Shown here piece by piece: positions 1 through 6,477 of a DNA stretch of 8,844 nucleotides. Under the pieces are notes generated by a model. The model had not been told where the DNA came from and did not search any database. It was given only the letters and a program-made list of their open reading frames with translations. This stretch comes from Holophagaceae bacterium. GTDB taxonomy: Bacteria > Acidobacteriota > Holophagae > Holophagales > Holophagaceae. Numbering within the stretch: the stretch's first letter is position 1; each line of letters starts with the position of its first letter. The translations under genes and the position numbers were made by a program. The stretch covers positions 1 to 8,844 of the forward strand of contig JADKJH010000009.1 of NCBI GenBank assembly GCA_016722505.1, read 5' to 3'.

Positions 1-91
1 GATCCAAGGGGGACATGGGTTCAGGCATGAAGGCTCCGCGTAAAATCAATTCTGTCATTCTCTCAGGAAACCTCCCGAGCGTGAGCGATCC

Positions 92-772
92 ATGCGTCTC
101 CTTCACCTGCTTCCCCTCGCACCCTTTATCCTGCAGGCCGCACCACCGGTTTCGCTGGAGGAAGCCACGAGCCAGATGCTCGATGCCTTCGATGACGGCT
201 GCCCCCCCGCCGCGCTGCCACGCCCTTCGGTCATCGCCAAGGAGCGCCCTTCCCTGGCCTGGTTGCGGGTCGCCCTGAGTGAACCCCAACCCCAGAATCC
301 ATTCCCGAAAGCTCACCGTTCCCATGCGGAAGCCGAACGGACTCGGGCCCTGCTGGCGGCTACTCCCGATCGCTACAGCGCATTGCTGGCCACCGTGCAG
401 CCCGGATTGGCGGGCTCGTTTGCAGCGCTTTGGCGCTGGGGGCAGGCCCGCGCGCGCGGGGGCGAGTTCTCCGTCGCTCAGCGGCACGGCTGGGAGGATC
501 TTCTCGCGGACCCCAAAAGTCCCATGGTGGTTCGGGGCTGGGCCCTGCGCCATGCCCTCTGTTTCGCCCTGGCCGAAGGGGATGAAACGCGTTTGGCCGC
601 GCTGAAGACCACCTTTGCACTGGACCTTCCAGATTTCTTCCAGACCTTTCAGCGGGCTTTCGCCCTCCTGGGCGGTCCCGCGCCTCGGTTCTATGCCTGG
701 ACGCTGCCCGAGCTGAAGCCCCTGGACTTATCGCTTTCCCGCCTCGGTTTCAGGGTCTACATCTCCTTTTGA
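92..772 (+). CDS. Exported protein of unknown function, N-terminal part (frameshifted)
   Basis: I do not recognise the family. The ATG at 92 begins a typical export signal: MRLLHLLPLAPFILQAA has one Arg, then a Leu/Pro-rich hydrophobic core and a likely cleavage after Ala-rich residues 15-17. The rest is Ala/Leu/Arg-rich and looks helical, with no catalytic motif or further membrane segment visible. The ribosome binding site is weak. The frame ends at TGA 770-772, directly after a run of four T (767-770). Removing one T lets the frame continue as FDTPAPADPAW into the open frame that ends at 1049, giving one 318-aa protein. I therefore read this as the first ~226 residues of a frameshifted gene. 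Whether the extra T is a real mutation or a base-calling error cannot be told from the sequence. Confidence 0.6.
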   Translation: MRLLHLLPLAPFILQAAPPVSLEEATSQMLDAFDDGCPPAALPRPSVIAKERPSLAWLRVALSEPQPQNPFPKAHRSHAEAERTRALLAATPDRYSALLATVQPGLAGSFAALWRWGQARARGGEFSVAQRHGWEDLLADPKSPMVVRGWALRHALCFALAEGDETRLAALKTTFALDLPDFFQTFQRAFALLGGPAPRFYAWTLPELKPLDLSLSRLGFRVYISF

Positions 773-1049
773 CACCCCGGCCCCCGCCGATCCGGCCTGG
801 ATTGTGCCTGCTCAAACCAGCAACCTGCCCGCGGACCTCTCCACCCTGGAAGGGGAAAGCCTGGCAGAAGCCACCCACACGGCGACCATGCTCCGCGCCC
901 TGGGCCGCTCGGCCCACTTCGTCCCCAGCCGGGCGCCCCTGGAGGCCCTGGCCATGGTGTATTTCCCCATCGATATCCGCCTCGACGCCGCCGGCATGAT
1001 TCAGTCCATCCGCATGGGTGACGCGGCTCAGGCCAAGCCAACCCCCTGA
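717..1049 (+). pseudogene. C-terminal part of the frameshifted exported protein
   Basis: This frame is open from 717 (after the TGA at 714-716) to TGA 1047-1049. Its first internal ATG is at 804, but there is no good ribosome binding site there. The sequence before that ATG (SFDTPAPADPAWIVPAQ) reads as ordinary protein, which supports continuity with the upstream frame across the T run at 767-770. The C-terminal stretch holds a plausible small domain (AMVYFPIDIRLDAAGMIQS), but I cannot name it. The 3' end overlaps the 3' end of the converging M1 peptidase gene by 22 bp (1028-1049). If translated separately from 804 the product would be 81 aa, which I consider less likely. Confidence 0.5.
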
Positions 1050-1711
1050 AGCAGGCCTGTCAGCCCACCCCACACCAGTTGGCTCCAGTAGTGGAAGCCC
1101 CGCCGCACGGGCTTGGCGGAATAGCCCGCATGGAGGCGATCTTTCAGGATGGGATAGTTTCCATCCGGGTCGAGGATGGCCGACACCACGGGATGATCGA
1201 ATTCATAGGTGATCCAACGCGCCTGTCCATCCCAAAGCAATCTTTGTTCAGATTTGTCCTCCAACCGGACCCAGAGGGTGATCGGAGCCCTCAGACCACC
1301 GCGTCGTTCAAGGGTGATCGACCCGCGCCGGCCTGGTGCTACGGACTGTGGCGCTCCAAACACTGGGCCTTTCGGTGATTCCATCCATCCACCCTGCATC
1401 ACCTCGGCGGTTTTCACATTGCGGATGACATAGTCCAGGGTGTCGGTGCCCTCCACAAAATCCTGCCAAAAAGCCCCCAGGTTGCGCCCGGAAACCCGCT
1501 CGGCAATGCGCTTGAAATCGCTTCGTGTAGGGTGTTTGAAGGCCATTTCGGTGGTGTAGGCCCGGAGGATCTCCTCCATCACCGGCCGCCCCAGCATGGC
1601 CTCCAGTTGGTTGAGCACCAGGTAGGCTTGGCGTAGGCCGTTCGAAATAACTCCCGCCCTGTCTCGCATCCGAAAGCCCCATTGGGTGAGCGGATCCACG
1701 GAAGGCGCCAT
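1028..1711 (-). CDS. M1 peptidase, C-terminal frame
   Basis: This is the last frame of the split peptidase. The ATG at 1711 is internal: the residues before it in this frame (FQVGGFWEWIAYW) fit the helical M1 C-domain, and they join the catalytic frame at the A run 1762-1765. It holds the helical segment (LVLNQLEAMLGRPVMEEILRA) and then a beta-rich tail. The stop at 1028-1030 lies inside the 3' end of the converging gene. Confidence 0.55.
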   Translation of the reverse strand: MAPSVDPLTQWGFRMRDRAGVISNGLRQAYLVLNQLEAMLGRPVMEEILRAYTTEMAFKHPTRSDFKRIAERVSGRNLGAFWQDFVEGTDTLDYVIRNVKTAEVMQGGWMESPKGPVFGAPQSVAPGRRGSITLERRGGLRAPITLWVRLEDKSEQRLLWDGQARWITYEFDHPVVSAILDPDGNYPILKDRLHAGYSAKPVRRGFHYWSQLVWGGLTGLLQGVGLA

Positions 1712-2574
1712 CCAGTAGGCAATCCATTCCCAAAATCCACCGACCTGGAACCGGCGGCTGGAAAATAGCTTTGGCAGGTGCGCTGCATGGCCTTGTGGGT
1801 AAACCAGCTTGTGAAGCCCTCATCCAGCCAGGGCTCTTCAAACTCGTTGGAAGCCAGCATCCCGTAGAAATACTGGTGGCCAAATTCATGCACCGAAACA
1901 CCTTCGGGTTCCATACGCAGATGGAATGGATCAAAGGGAACGGATCCCGCCGTGATGAGCGTGGGGTATTCCATGCCATCCGCGGCGCGAGCCTCCTCTG
2001 GCACATCCACCACCGTCAGCACCGGATAGGGATAGGGAAAGAACCATTCCGCCGAAGTGCGCAGGGCCGCCTTGATGGCCTCGTGCTGGCGCGGCAGGTT
2101 TTCTGAATTGGCCCCTTGGCTGTAGTAGAAGATCTGTGTTTTCCGGTATTCGAAATGGGTGTAGCCCCAGCTGCGGGAAGGCATTACAGCCCAGGCGAAA
2201 TCGTGGACATCCTCCGCATGGAGTTTCCAAATGGCGTTCAGTGGGCGCGCGGGATCCAGCGAAGCATCCCGTTCCGCACCATCGGCACCCTTCTGGAGGC
2301 ACACAGGTGCCGCGTGCGCCAGAAAGAGCCCATTCGGCAAGGAGAGCTCCACGTCATAGACCCCGAAATCCGAGAAGAATTCCGTGTTGGCGTGGTACGC
2401 GTGGCAGTTCCAGGTGTCCCGCTGGTAGACACCCACCTTCGGAAACCACTGCCCACCCATCAGGAAAAGGCCACCCCAGCCGCTGCGGGCCTGGGCCTTG
2501 GGGAAGCGGCTCTCCCACGTAACATCCACCTGAATGGTTTCCCAGGTGCCACCGCCTTGGGTAATCGCACCCAA
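1579..2574 (-). CDS. M1 peptidase, catalytic frame
   Basis: This is the middle frame of the split peptidase and carries the whole active site: GMEYP (residues 200-204 of this frame), HEFGH (229-233) and the third zinc ligand Glu 252 in WLDEGF. A start at 2574 would be artificial, because TWETIQVDVTW before and after it continues the N-terminal frame once one base is restored. True peptidase sequence should end near SYF (about 1765). The ~60 residues after that are out of frame. Confidence 0.6.
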   Translation of the reverse strand: MGAITQGGGTWETIQVDVTWESRFPKAQARSGWGGLFLMGGQWFPKVGVYQRDTWNCHAYHANTEFFSDFGVYDVELSLPNGLFLAHAAPVCLQKGADGAERDASLDPARPLNAIWKLHAEDVHDFAWAVMPSRSWGYTHFEYRKTQIFYYSQGANSENLPRQHEAIKAALRTSAEWFFPYPYPVLTVVDVPEEARAADGMEYPTLITAGSVPFDPFHLRMEPEGVSVHEFGHQYFYGMLASNEFEEPWLDEGFTSWFTHKAMQRTCQSYFPAAGSRSVDFGNGLPTGWRLPWIRSPNGAFGCETGRELFRTAYAKPTWCSTNWRPCWGGR

Positions 2575-2969
2575 TAGACCGTTTCATCCTCACCAAAATG
2601 GCCCTGGAGTTCTTGCCCGTTCAGGCGAACACCCAACAGGCGGCAATAGCCCCAGGTCGAGGCATTGGATCCGACCCCCCGGATTTCGCTTCCGCCTTCC
2701 CGCTGAAAAAGACTCTGGGGCCCCTTGAATGCGTTCAGATAAAGATGCAGCGGGAATTCCGCCGTGGGCGCTGTGCCCACATTGCGCCAGGAAATGGTCT
2801 CGCGCCCCTCCAGCGTTTTCGCCACCCAATCCAGGGATGCCTGAATCCGATAATTGGCCACCCGCGCCGACTTCGGCTGCTCAAACCAGCGCTCCGGCGT
2901 CCACTCCCGGGAACCCCCGGCCAGCGGCAGTGTGACCATGAAAAGAAGGGCAAGCAGGCAACGAACCAT
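2460..2969 (-). CDS. M1 peptidase, N-terminal frame
   Basis: This is the first reading frame of the split peptidase. It contains the signal peptide and the N-terminal beta-domain (ANYRIQASLDWVAKTLEGRE, then FPLHLYLNAFKGPQS), which is typical of M1 N-domains. Similarity to the family should end near residue 143, at VAPG. The remaining ~26 residues, rich in Arg and Pro, are out-of-frame read-through to the stop at 2460. On its own this piece carries no catalytic residue. Confidence 0.6.
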   Translation of the reverse strand: MVRCLLALLFMVTLPLAGGSREWTPERWFEQPKSARVANYRIQASLDWVAKTLEGRETISWRNVGTAPTAEFPLHLYLNAFKGPQSLFQREGGSEIRGVGSNASTWGYCRLLGVRLNGQELQGHFGEDETVYWVRLPKAVAPGKPFRWMLRGRAASPRPRPAAAGVAFS

Positions 2970-3011
2970 GACGGATCCTAGAATCCCAAGAGCTTAGCGC
3001 ACAATTGAGCC

Positions 3012-3039
3012 TTGCCTCTTGCCCCACCAATGCTATACT
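3012..3039 (+). promoter_or_regulatory. Promoter of the initiator tRNA gene
   Basis: TTGCCT (3012-3017) and TATACT (3034-3039) are separated by 16 bp. A TG dinucleotide one base upstream of the -10 (3031-3032) gives an extended -10. Transcription would start a few bases before the tRNA at 3050, which fits a single-gene tRNA unit. Confidence 0.65.
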
Positions 3040-3049
3040 TACCATCCGC

Positions 3050-3126
<77 letters not shown>

Positions 3127-3129
3127 GCG

Positions 3130-3156
3130 AAAAAGCCGACTGTAAGTCGGCTTTTT
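3130..3156 (+). terminator. Rho-independent terminator of the tRNA gene
   Basis: A perfect 12-bp stem pairs 3130-3141 (AAAAAGCCGACT) with 3145-3156 (AGTCGGCTTTTT). It has a 3-nt loop and a run of five T, and starts 3 bp after the CCA. The A tract on the 5' side means it could also work on the opposite strand. Confidence 0.9.
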
Positions 3157-3246
3157 GCTTTACTTACGAAAATCACATAACCCACGCGGGCCCGTAGGAT
3201 GAGAGTGAAATCCACCTCTTTAACCCGTAAGTGTCTTGAAATTTGA

Positions 3247-3301
3247 GCTCAGATACCTCTATCAGCCCCAGATTCTGCGGGCATCTGAGAGGTATTTGGG
3301 C
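3247..3301. repeat. Imperfect inverted repeat (potential hairpin)
   Basis: GCTCAGATACCTCT (3247-3260) can pair with AGAGGTATTTGGGC (3288-3301). All 14 positions pair if two G-U pairs are allowed, with a 27-nt loop. No T tract follows. It lies about 90 bp after the tRNA terminator. Its role is unknown: a small structured RNA or an old mobile-element end are both possible. Confidence 0.45.
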
Positions 3302-3440
3302 GAGAGTTTTGGCCACAGGTTAGGTATCGAAGAGTATCTGCCCGAAAGGCTCTCCTGCGAAATATGGATCAAGTCCTGCTCGGTGGAGCGAGTGTGCGCT
3401 GTGCCCATCCGGCTCTCAGGTTAAGGGCCGCCGCAGTGGC

Positions 3441-3473
3441 GTCAACTACATTTCCGCTTCAACGACAATTACC
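3441..3473. repeat. Pair of direct repeats resembling insertion-sequence end repeats
   Basis: GTCAACTACATTTCC (3441-3455) and TTCAACGACAATTACC (3458-3473) share most positions and sit 2 bp apart. Short tandem transposase-binding repeats like these occur inside the ends of IS21-family elements. No transposase gene is attached here, so I read this as a solo end or scar. The family link is from memory of such ends, not from a search. Confidence 0.4.
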
Positions 3474-3475
3474 TT

Positions 3476-3493
3476 TCACCACTGATGTGGTGA
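3476..3493. repeat. Perfect short hairpin
   Basis: TCACCAC (3476-3482) and GTGGTGA (3487-3493) form a 7-bp perfect stem with the loop TGAT. It lies directly between the tandem repeats and the larger palindrome 3493-3553, so the three may be parts of one mobile-element end. Confidence 0.5.
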
Positions 3494-3553
3494 CACAGAG
3501 GGGGTGGCCGGAGCGGAGGCCGTAGGCCGCAGCGGAGGGCACCACCTCTGTGT
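3493..3553. repeat. Long nested palindrome after the Fur-family gene
   Basis: ACACAGAGG (3493-3501) pairs with CCTCTGTGT (3545-3553). The arms extend inward to 17 positions (3493-3509 with 3537-3553), of which 15 pair. The interior holds a second palindrome around GGCC-GTA-GGCC and two copies of AGCGGAGG. The right arm ends on the base next to the TAA (3554-3556) of the leftward Fur-family gene. It could stop or protect that transcript, but there is no T tract, so it may instead be a REP-like or mobile-element palindrome. Confidence 0.6.
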
Positions 3554-3985
3554 TTATTTGAGTGTCAATGCCTTCTGACACTCCGGGCATAGGCCATAGA
3601 TTTGAAGTTGGTGGTGGGTGACCTTGTACCCGCACTGGCGCTCAAGCTGGGACAGGGCCTTCGTCATGGCGCAGCCATCCAACTCCGTAGTGCGTTGACA
3701 CTTCTCGCAGTGGATATGGTGATGGTGCTCGGTCGTGCCGCAGCGGAGGAACCGCTGGGTTTGGCTCTTGTCCACGAAGGACTCGGCCCATCCCTCCTGG
3801 ATGAACCGTTCGAGGTTCCGGTAGATCGTGGGGCGGCCTGGGCGCGGTTCAGCAAGCCGGTCGTATATCTCATCCACGGTAAGGGGATGATCGGAGGCTT
3901 CAAGGACCCGCAGGAGGACCTCCCTTGCCTTGGTGACCTTCATCCCCACTGCGTGAAGGGACTCCTTTGAGGCATGGCAACTCAT
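3554..3985 (-). CDS. Fur-family metal-responsive transcriptional repressor
   Basis: This is a cytoplasmic DNA-binding repressor that uses a metal ion as co-repressor. With the ATG at 3985 it has 143 aa, normal for the family. I chose that start because AGGAG (3990-3994) lies just upstream; a TTG at 4006 would add seven residues without a better site. The N-terminal winged helix includes LTVDEIYDRL and the recognition helix GRPTIYRNLERF (about residues 35-62). The dimerisation half holds a His cluster HHHHIH (87-92), CEKC (93-96) and CPEC (133-136). The two CxxC pairs are the usual structural zinc site, and the His cluster is a likely sensing site. The divergent receptor and the MerC-like carrier suggest zinc (Zur-like), but PerR or Fur roles are not excluded. 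The operator-like copies between the genes suggest it regulates itself and the receptor. Confidence 0.9.
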   Translation of the reverse strand: MSCHASKESLHAVGMKVTKAREVLLRVLEASDHPLTVDEIYDRLAEPRPGRPTIYRNLERFIQEGWAESFVDKSQTQRFLRCGTTEHHHHIHCEKCQRTTELDGCAMTKALSQLERQCGYKVTHHQLQIYGLCPECQKALTLK

Positions 3986-3989
3986 GGAA

Positions 3990-3994
3990 CTCCT
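3990..3994 (-). promoter_or_regulatory. Ribosome binding site that decides the repressor start
   Basis: Read on the - strand, AGGAG stands four bases before the ATG at 3985. It lies inside the seven-residue extension that would result from the upstream TTG at 4006, so the ATG is the better start. Confidence 0.6.
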
Positions 3995-4021
3995 GAAATT
4001 GGACAAGATCCAGTTTACACA

Positions 4022-4040
4022 AATAGAACTTGATTTTGTT
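4022..4040. promoter_or_regulatory. Operator-like site, copy 1 (degenerate)
   Basis: AATAGAACTTGATTTTGTT matches copy 2 (4056-4074) at 15 of 19 positions. It overlaps the likely -35 of the receptor promoter, and its centre is 34 bp from that of copy 2, roughly three helical turns. Dyad symmetry is partial, with 5 of 9 pairs. Fur-family dimers commonly bind 19-bp 9-1-9 or 7-1-7 sites, so a regulator site is a reasonable inference. Confidence 0.5.
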
Positions 4041-4058
4041 AGCGAGAGGATGGTTAAT
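4030..4058 (+). promoter_or_regulatory. Possible promoter of the receptor-merC operon
   Basis: TTGATT (4030-4035) and GTTAAT (4053-4058) are separated by 17 bp and lie 30 bp before the GTG start. The -35 overlaps operator-like copy 1 and the -10 overlaps copy 2, so repressor bound at either would block RNA polymerase. The -10 is a modest match. Confidence 0.4.
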
Positions 4059-4074
4059 AGAAATTGGTTCTATT
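4056..4074. promoter_or_regulatory. Operator-like palindrome, copy 2
   Basis: AATAGAAATTGGTTCTATT has perfect 7-bp arms, AATAGAA (4056-4062) and TTCTATT (4068-4074), around five bases. Read as 9-1-9 it has 7 of 9 pairs, the geometry usual for Fur-family operators. It lies between the probable -10 and the ribosome binding site of the receptor gene. It does not resemble the canonical E. coli Fur or Zur box in sequence. Confidence 0.6.
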
Positions 4075-4087
4075 GGTGAGGTGATAA

Positions 4088-6469
4088 GTGCGACAAATTC
4101 TCAGTTTGACCTTTGTGTTGTGCGCCCTGCCCGCAGTTGCGCTGGCCCAGTCAGCCAGTGGAACGGTCAGTGGCCGGGTGGCGGATGATCAGGGGAGCCC
4201 GGTTCCCAAAGCTGCCGTTACCCTAGTCAACCGAATCTCCGGATATCACCAGACCCTCCGCACAGACTTGGAGGGGCGGTTCCGCTTCCACAACGTGCCC
4301 TTCAACGACTACCACCTGGAATGCAAGGCTCCGGATTGCGAAACCGCTCACCGGAATCTTGAAGTGCGCGCCGCGCTCCCAGTCCATCTCGAACTGCGCC
4401 TGCGTCCCGTGGGCGCGACTGTGGCCGTCACGGAGACCCTCAGCCTTGTGGAAGACCATCCGTCCACACATATCGATATCGACAAGAGCACCATCAACAC
4501 TATCCCGACCGCAGTGCAGAGCCGGGCCATGGAATCCATCCTTCTGGCCACGCCAGGTTTCACCCAGAACTCTGATGGGCGCTACCATTTCAGGGGCAGC
4601 CATGGGCAGGTGATGTTTGTGGTGGACGGGGTTCCTGTCACGGATCAGATGCATGCAACCTTCTCTAACAGCATGGATCCTTCCCAGGTCGAGAGCATGG
4701 AGGTCATCACGGGTGGGGTTTCCGCGGAATACGGCGGCAAACCGGTAGCCGTGGTGAACATGACCACGAAGTCTGGCCTCGGAACACCTGGTGGTTTCGA
4801 GGGGGATGTCTCCCTGGGAGTGGCCAGCTTTGCCACCTCCGAGGCGGGCTTAAGCGTGCGGGGTGGAAGTGACCGGTTCGGATATTTCGTGACCGGCGCC
4901 GCTAGCCAGAGTGACCGGTTTTTGGACTCGGTGGACTTTGGGAACCGGAACAACCATGGCAGCACGGGCAGGCTCTTCACCCGCTTCGACTGGATGCTTA
5001 GCGATCATGACACCCTCCGAGTTTCCTTCTCCGGCGGCGATACCCAACGCCACGTGCTCAACCTGGAGAGCCAGCAGGCCAATGGCCAGAATCAGCGTGT
5101 CACCACCTCTGATGTGAACTTCAGCCTCGCCTGGTCCCACCTGTTCAGTGTCAATCAGAGCTTCGATGCTTCCGCCTTCTATCGCCGGTCCAAGGCGAAC
5201 TTGACGCCCACACGCGACCTGTCGCCTGGGTTTGCCGAAGGCGGGCCGGATTTCCCGTTCTGGGCAAAGCAGAACCGCAGCCTTGAGAATCAGGGGTTCC
5301 TGGCGTCCTTCACCCAGCGCTTTACCGGCGACAGCACAATCAAGGCAGGGATCCAGTACGTCGCCTACCCAATCCATGAGAATTTTCAATTCGCGGCGAC
5401 CCAGGACGGGCTGTTCGATTCTGGTAGCCCGATCTATCCCTATACCCCTGCCGGTGGTGGTGCTATCTGGCGCTTTGAGGATCGCATCACGCCGCGATTG
5501 GCCTCGGCCTTCATCCAGAATGATCTCCACCTGGACAACTGGTTCCTGGCGCTCGGCCTGCGGTACGACCATTACACCGTGAAGGACATCACCCAAGATC
5601 AGATCCAGCCTCGCCTGGGGGTTTCCTACCGCATCCCATCGACCCAAACAATCTTCCGCGCTTCCTACGACCGACTGCTCGTCGCCCGCGAGAACGAGAA
5701 TCTGGCGCTCTCGCTCTCACAGCAGGCCTGGGATCTGGGCCCCTATGCGGGAACACCCGTGCCGTCCCTTAAGCCCGAGTTGCAGGACAGTATCAATATT
5801 GGGATCGAGCAGCAACTCGGTGGTTCGTTCCGTCTCATGGCCGAATACTGGGAGAAGCACAGCAAGAACAGCGGGGATGCCGGTCCATTTCAAAACACCG
5901 AAGTGATTTTCCCCGTGGGGATGAACGCAGGGCACTTTCACGGTTGGAACATGCGTCTGGTCCTGGTCCCCATAGAAGGCTTTTCGGGGTATCTGAGCCT
6001 CGGGAAGACCCGGGCCAGGGTGCAGGCGCCGGTGGTGGGCGGACTTCAACTTGATCCGCCGGAAGCAGCGCCGGGTGAGTGGTTCCTCATCGATCATGAT
6101 CAGAAGCTGACCGCCCAGCTTGCCCTCCGCTATGAACGGAAGGGGTTCTACGCTCAGGCCATCGGTCGGTACGACTCAGGCCTCGTTAGCGGCGATCCTG
6201 CGGACCAAGCCGGGAATCCTGATTACGCCTTCGGGCTTCCCTACGTCACCCAGGACTCCGAAGGCACTTGGCGCTCGAAATCGCGCACAGTCTGGAATTT
6301 CAACCTCGGGCAGGAGTTCAAGCTGGCCGGAAAGCGGCGGCTGGAGCTAACTGCGGACCTCCTGAACGCTTTCGACAAGAAGGCCCTCTATACCTACCTG
6401 AGCGGATGCGGCGGAACCCATGTTATCCCCCCAAGGACGCTCGCGGCACGGATCAAGTACAGCTTCTGA
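4088..6469 (+). CDS. TonB-dependent outer-membrane receptor with regulatory-like N-domain
   Basis: This 793-aa outer-membrane transporter is driven by TonB. The GTG start at 4088 is supported by GAGGTG (4078-4083) four bases upstream. A signal peptide occupies residues 1-20 (cleavage near LAQ-SASG). A carboxypeptidase-regulatory-like beta-sandwich follows (about 25-108: GRVADDQGSPVPKAAVTL to LELRLRP). A possible TonB box TVAVTET is at 111-117 and the plug at about 135-230 (VMFVVDGVPV, VESMEVITGGVSAEYGG). The rest is a 22-strand-type barrel ending in the aromatic C-terminus IKYSF. The substrate cannot be read directly. The Fur-family regulator upstream and the MerC-like gene 8 bp downstream suggest a metal or metal complex, with zinc my favoured guess. 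His-containing stretches such as HFHGW fit this but prove nothing. The gene is intact, unlike several neighbours. Confidence 0.92.
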   Translation: MRQILSLTFVLCALPAVALAQSASGTVSGRVADDQGSPVPKAAVTLVNRISGYHQTLRTDLEGRFRFHNVPFNDYHLECKAPDCETAHRNLEVRAALPVHLELRLRPVGATVAVTETLSLVEDHPSTHIDIDKSTINTIPTAVQSRAMESILLATPGFTQNSDGRYHFRGSHGQVMFVVDGVPVTDQMHATFSNSMDPSQVESMEVITGGVSAEYGGKPVAVVNMTTKSGLGTPGGFEGDVSLGVASFATSEAGLSVRGGSDRFGYFVTGAASQSDRFLDSVDFGNRNNHGSTGRLFTRFDWMLSDHDTLRVSFSGGDTQRHVLNLESQQANGQNQRVTTSDVNFSLAWSHLFSVNQSFDASAFYRRSKANLTPTRDLSPGFAEGGPDFPFWAKQNRSLENQGFLASFTQRFTGDSTIKAGIQYVAYPIHENFQFAATQDGLFDSGSPIYPYTPAGGGAIWRFEDRITPRLASAFIQNDLHLDNWFLALGLRYDHYTVKDITQDQIQPRLGVSYRIPSTQTIFRASYDRLLVARENENLALSLSQQAWDLGPYAGTPVPSLKPELQDSINIGIEQQLGGSFRLMAEYWEKHSKNSGDAGPFQNTEVIFPVGMNAGHFHGWNMRLVLVPIEGFSGYLSLGKTRARVQAPVVGGLQLDPPEAAPGEWFLIDHDQKLTAQLALRYERKGFYAQAIGRYDSGLVSGDPADQAGNPDYAFGLPYVTQDSEGTWRSKSRTVWNFNLGQEFKLAGKRRLELTADLLNAFDKKALYTYLSGCGGTHVIPPRTLAARIKYSF

Positions 6470-6473
6470 GGAA
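6468..6473 (+). promoter_or_regulatory. Ribosome binding site overlapping the receptor stop
   Basis: GAGGAA overlaps the TGA (6467-6469) of the receptor gene and stands four bases before the TTG at 6478. This sets the start of the MerC-like gene and implies translational coupling with the receptor. Confidence 0.65.
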
Positions 6474-6477
6474 CGCC

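Larger units (their letters stand above)
1028..2969 (-). pseudogene. M1-family zinc metallopeptidase, split by two frameshifts
   Basis: This is a secreted or periplasmic aminopeptidase-like gluzincin of family M1. It reads in three frames: 2969 to about 2541, then about 2541 to 1765, then about 1765 to 1028. Adding one base at the CCC run 2541-2543 and one at the AAAA run 1762-1765 restores a single 647-aa protein. A signal peptide (MVRCLLALLFMVTLPLAGG) starts at ATG 2969, with AGGA six bases upstream. The catalytic motif HEFGH is at 1876-1890 (about residue 361), followed exactly 18 residues later by Glu in WLDEGF. GMEYP upstream matches the place of the GAMEN substrate-binding motif. The N-terminal ~200 residues look like the beta-rich M1 domain, and the C-terminal part is helical then beta-rich. 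The family cleaves N-terminal residues from peptides using one zinc. Family assignment is secure; substrate and intactness are not. Confidence 0.85.
3157..3475. other. Intergenic stretch without a convincing gene
   Basis: No open frame here looks like a real protein. The longest is 3236-3424 (+): TTG start, no ribosome binding site, 62 aa, no family recognised. A potential RNA hairpin pairs 3247-3260 with 3288-3301. Towards the right end there are short imperfect direct repeats of insertion-sequence type, described separately. Confidence 0.5.

Noticed and set aside
1308..2006. 232-residue open frame on the - strand inside the M1 peptidase region
   Set aside because: It overlaps the catalytic and C-terminal peptidase frames in a different phase. 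Only its short middle part near 1740 touches the true frame; the rest is shadow sequence.
2116..2577. 153-residue open frame on the + strand opposite the M1 peptidase
   Set aside because: It is antisense to the peptidase catalytic frame, with no start signal and no family.
3236..3424. 62-residue open frame (TTG start) after the tRNA
   Set aside because: There is no ribosome binding site or recognisable family, and it lies across a predicted hairpin. The composition is not absurd, so it could be a gene fragment, but I cannot support a call.
3986..4087. Riboswitch or attenuator in the repressor-receptor intergenic region
   Set aside because: The region is only about 100 bp and shared by two divergent genes. 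The visible symmetry fits protein operators, and there is no terminator or anti-terminator pair.
4850..5647. 265-residue open frame on the - strand inside the receptor gene
   Set aside because: It is antisense to clear beta-barrel coding sequence, has no ribosome binding site and no recognisable family; open frames opposite GC-rich genes are common.
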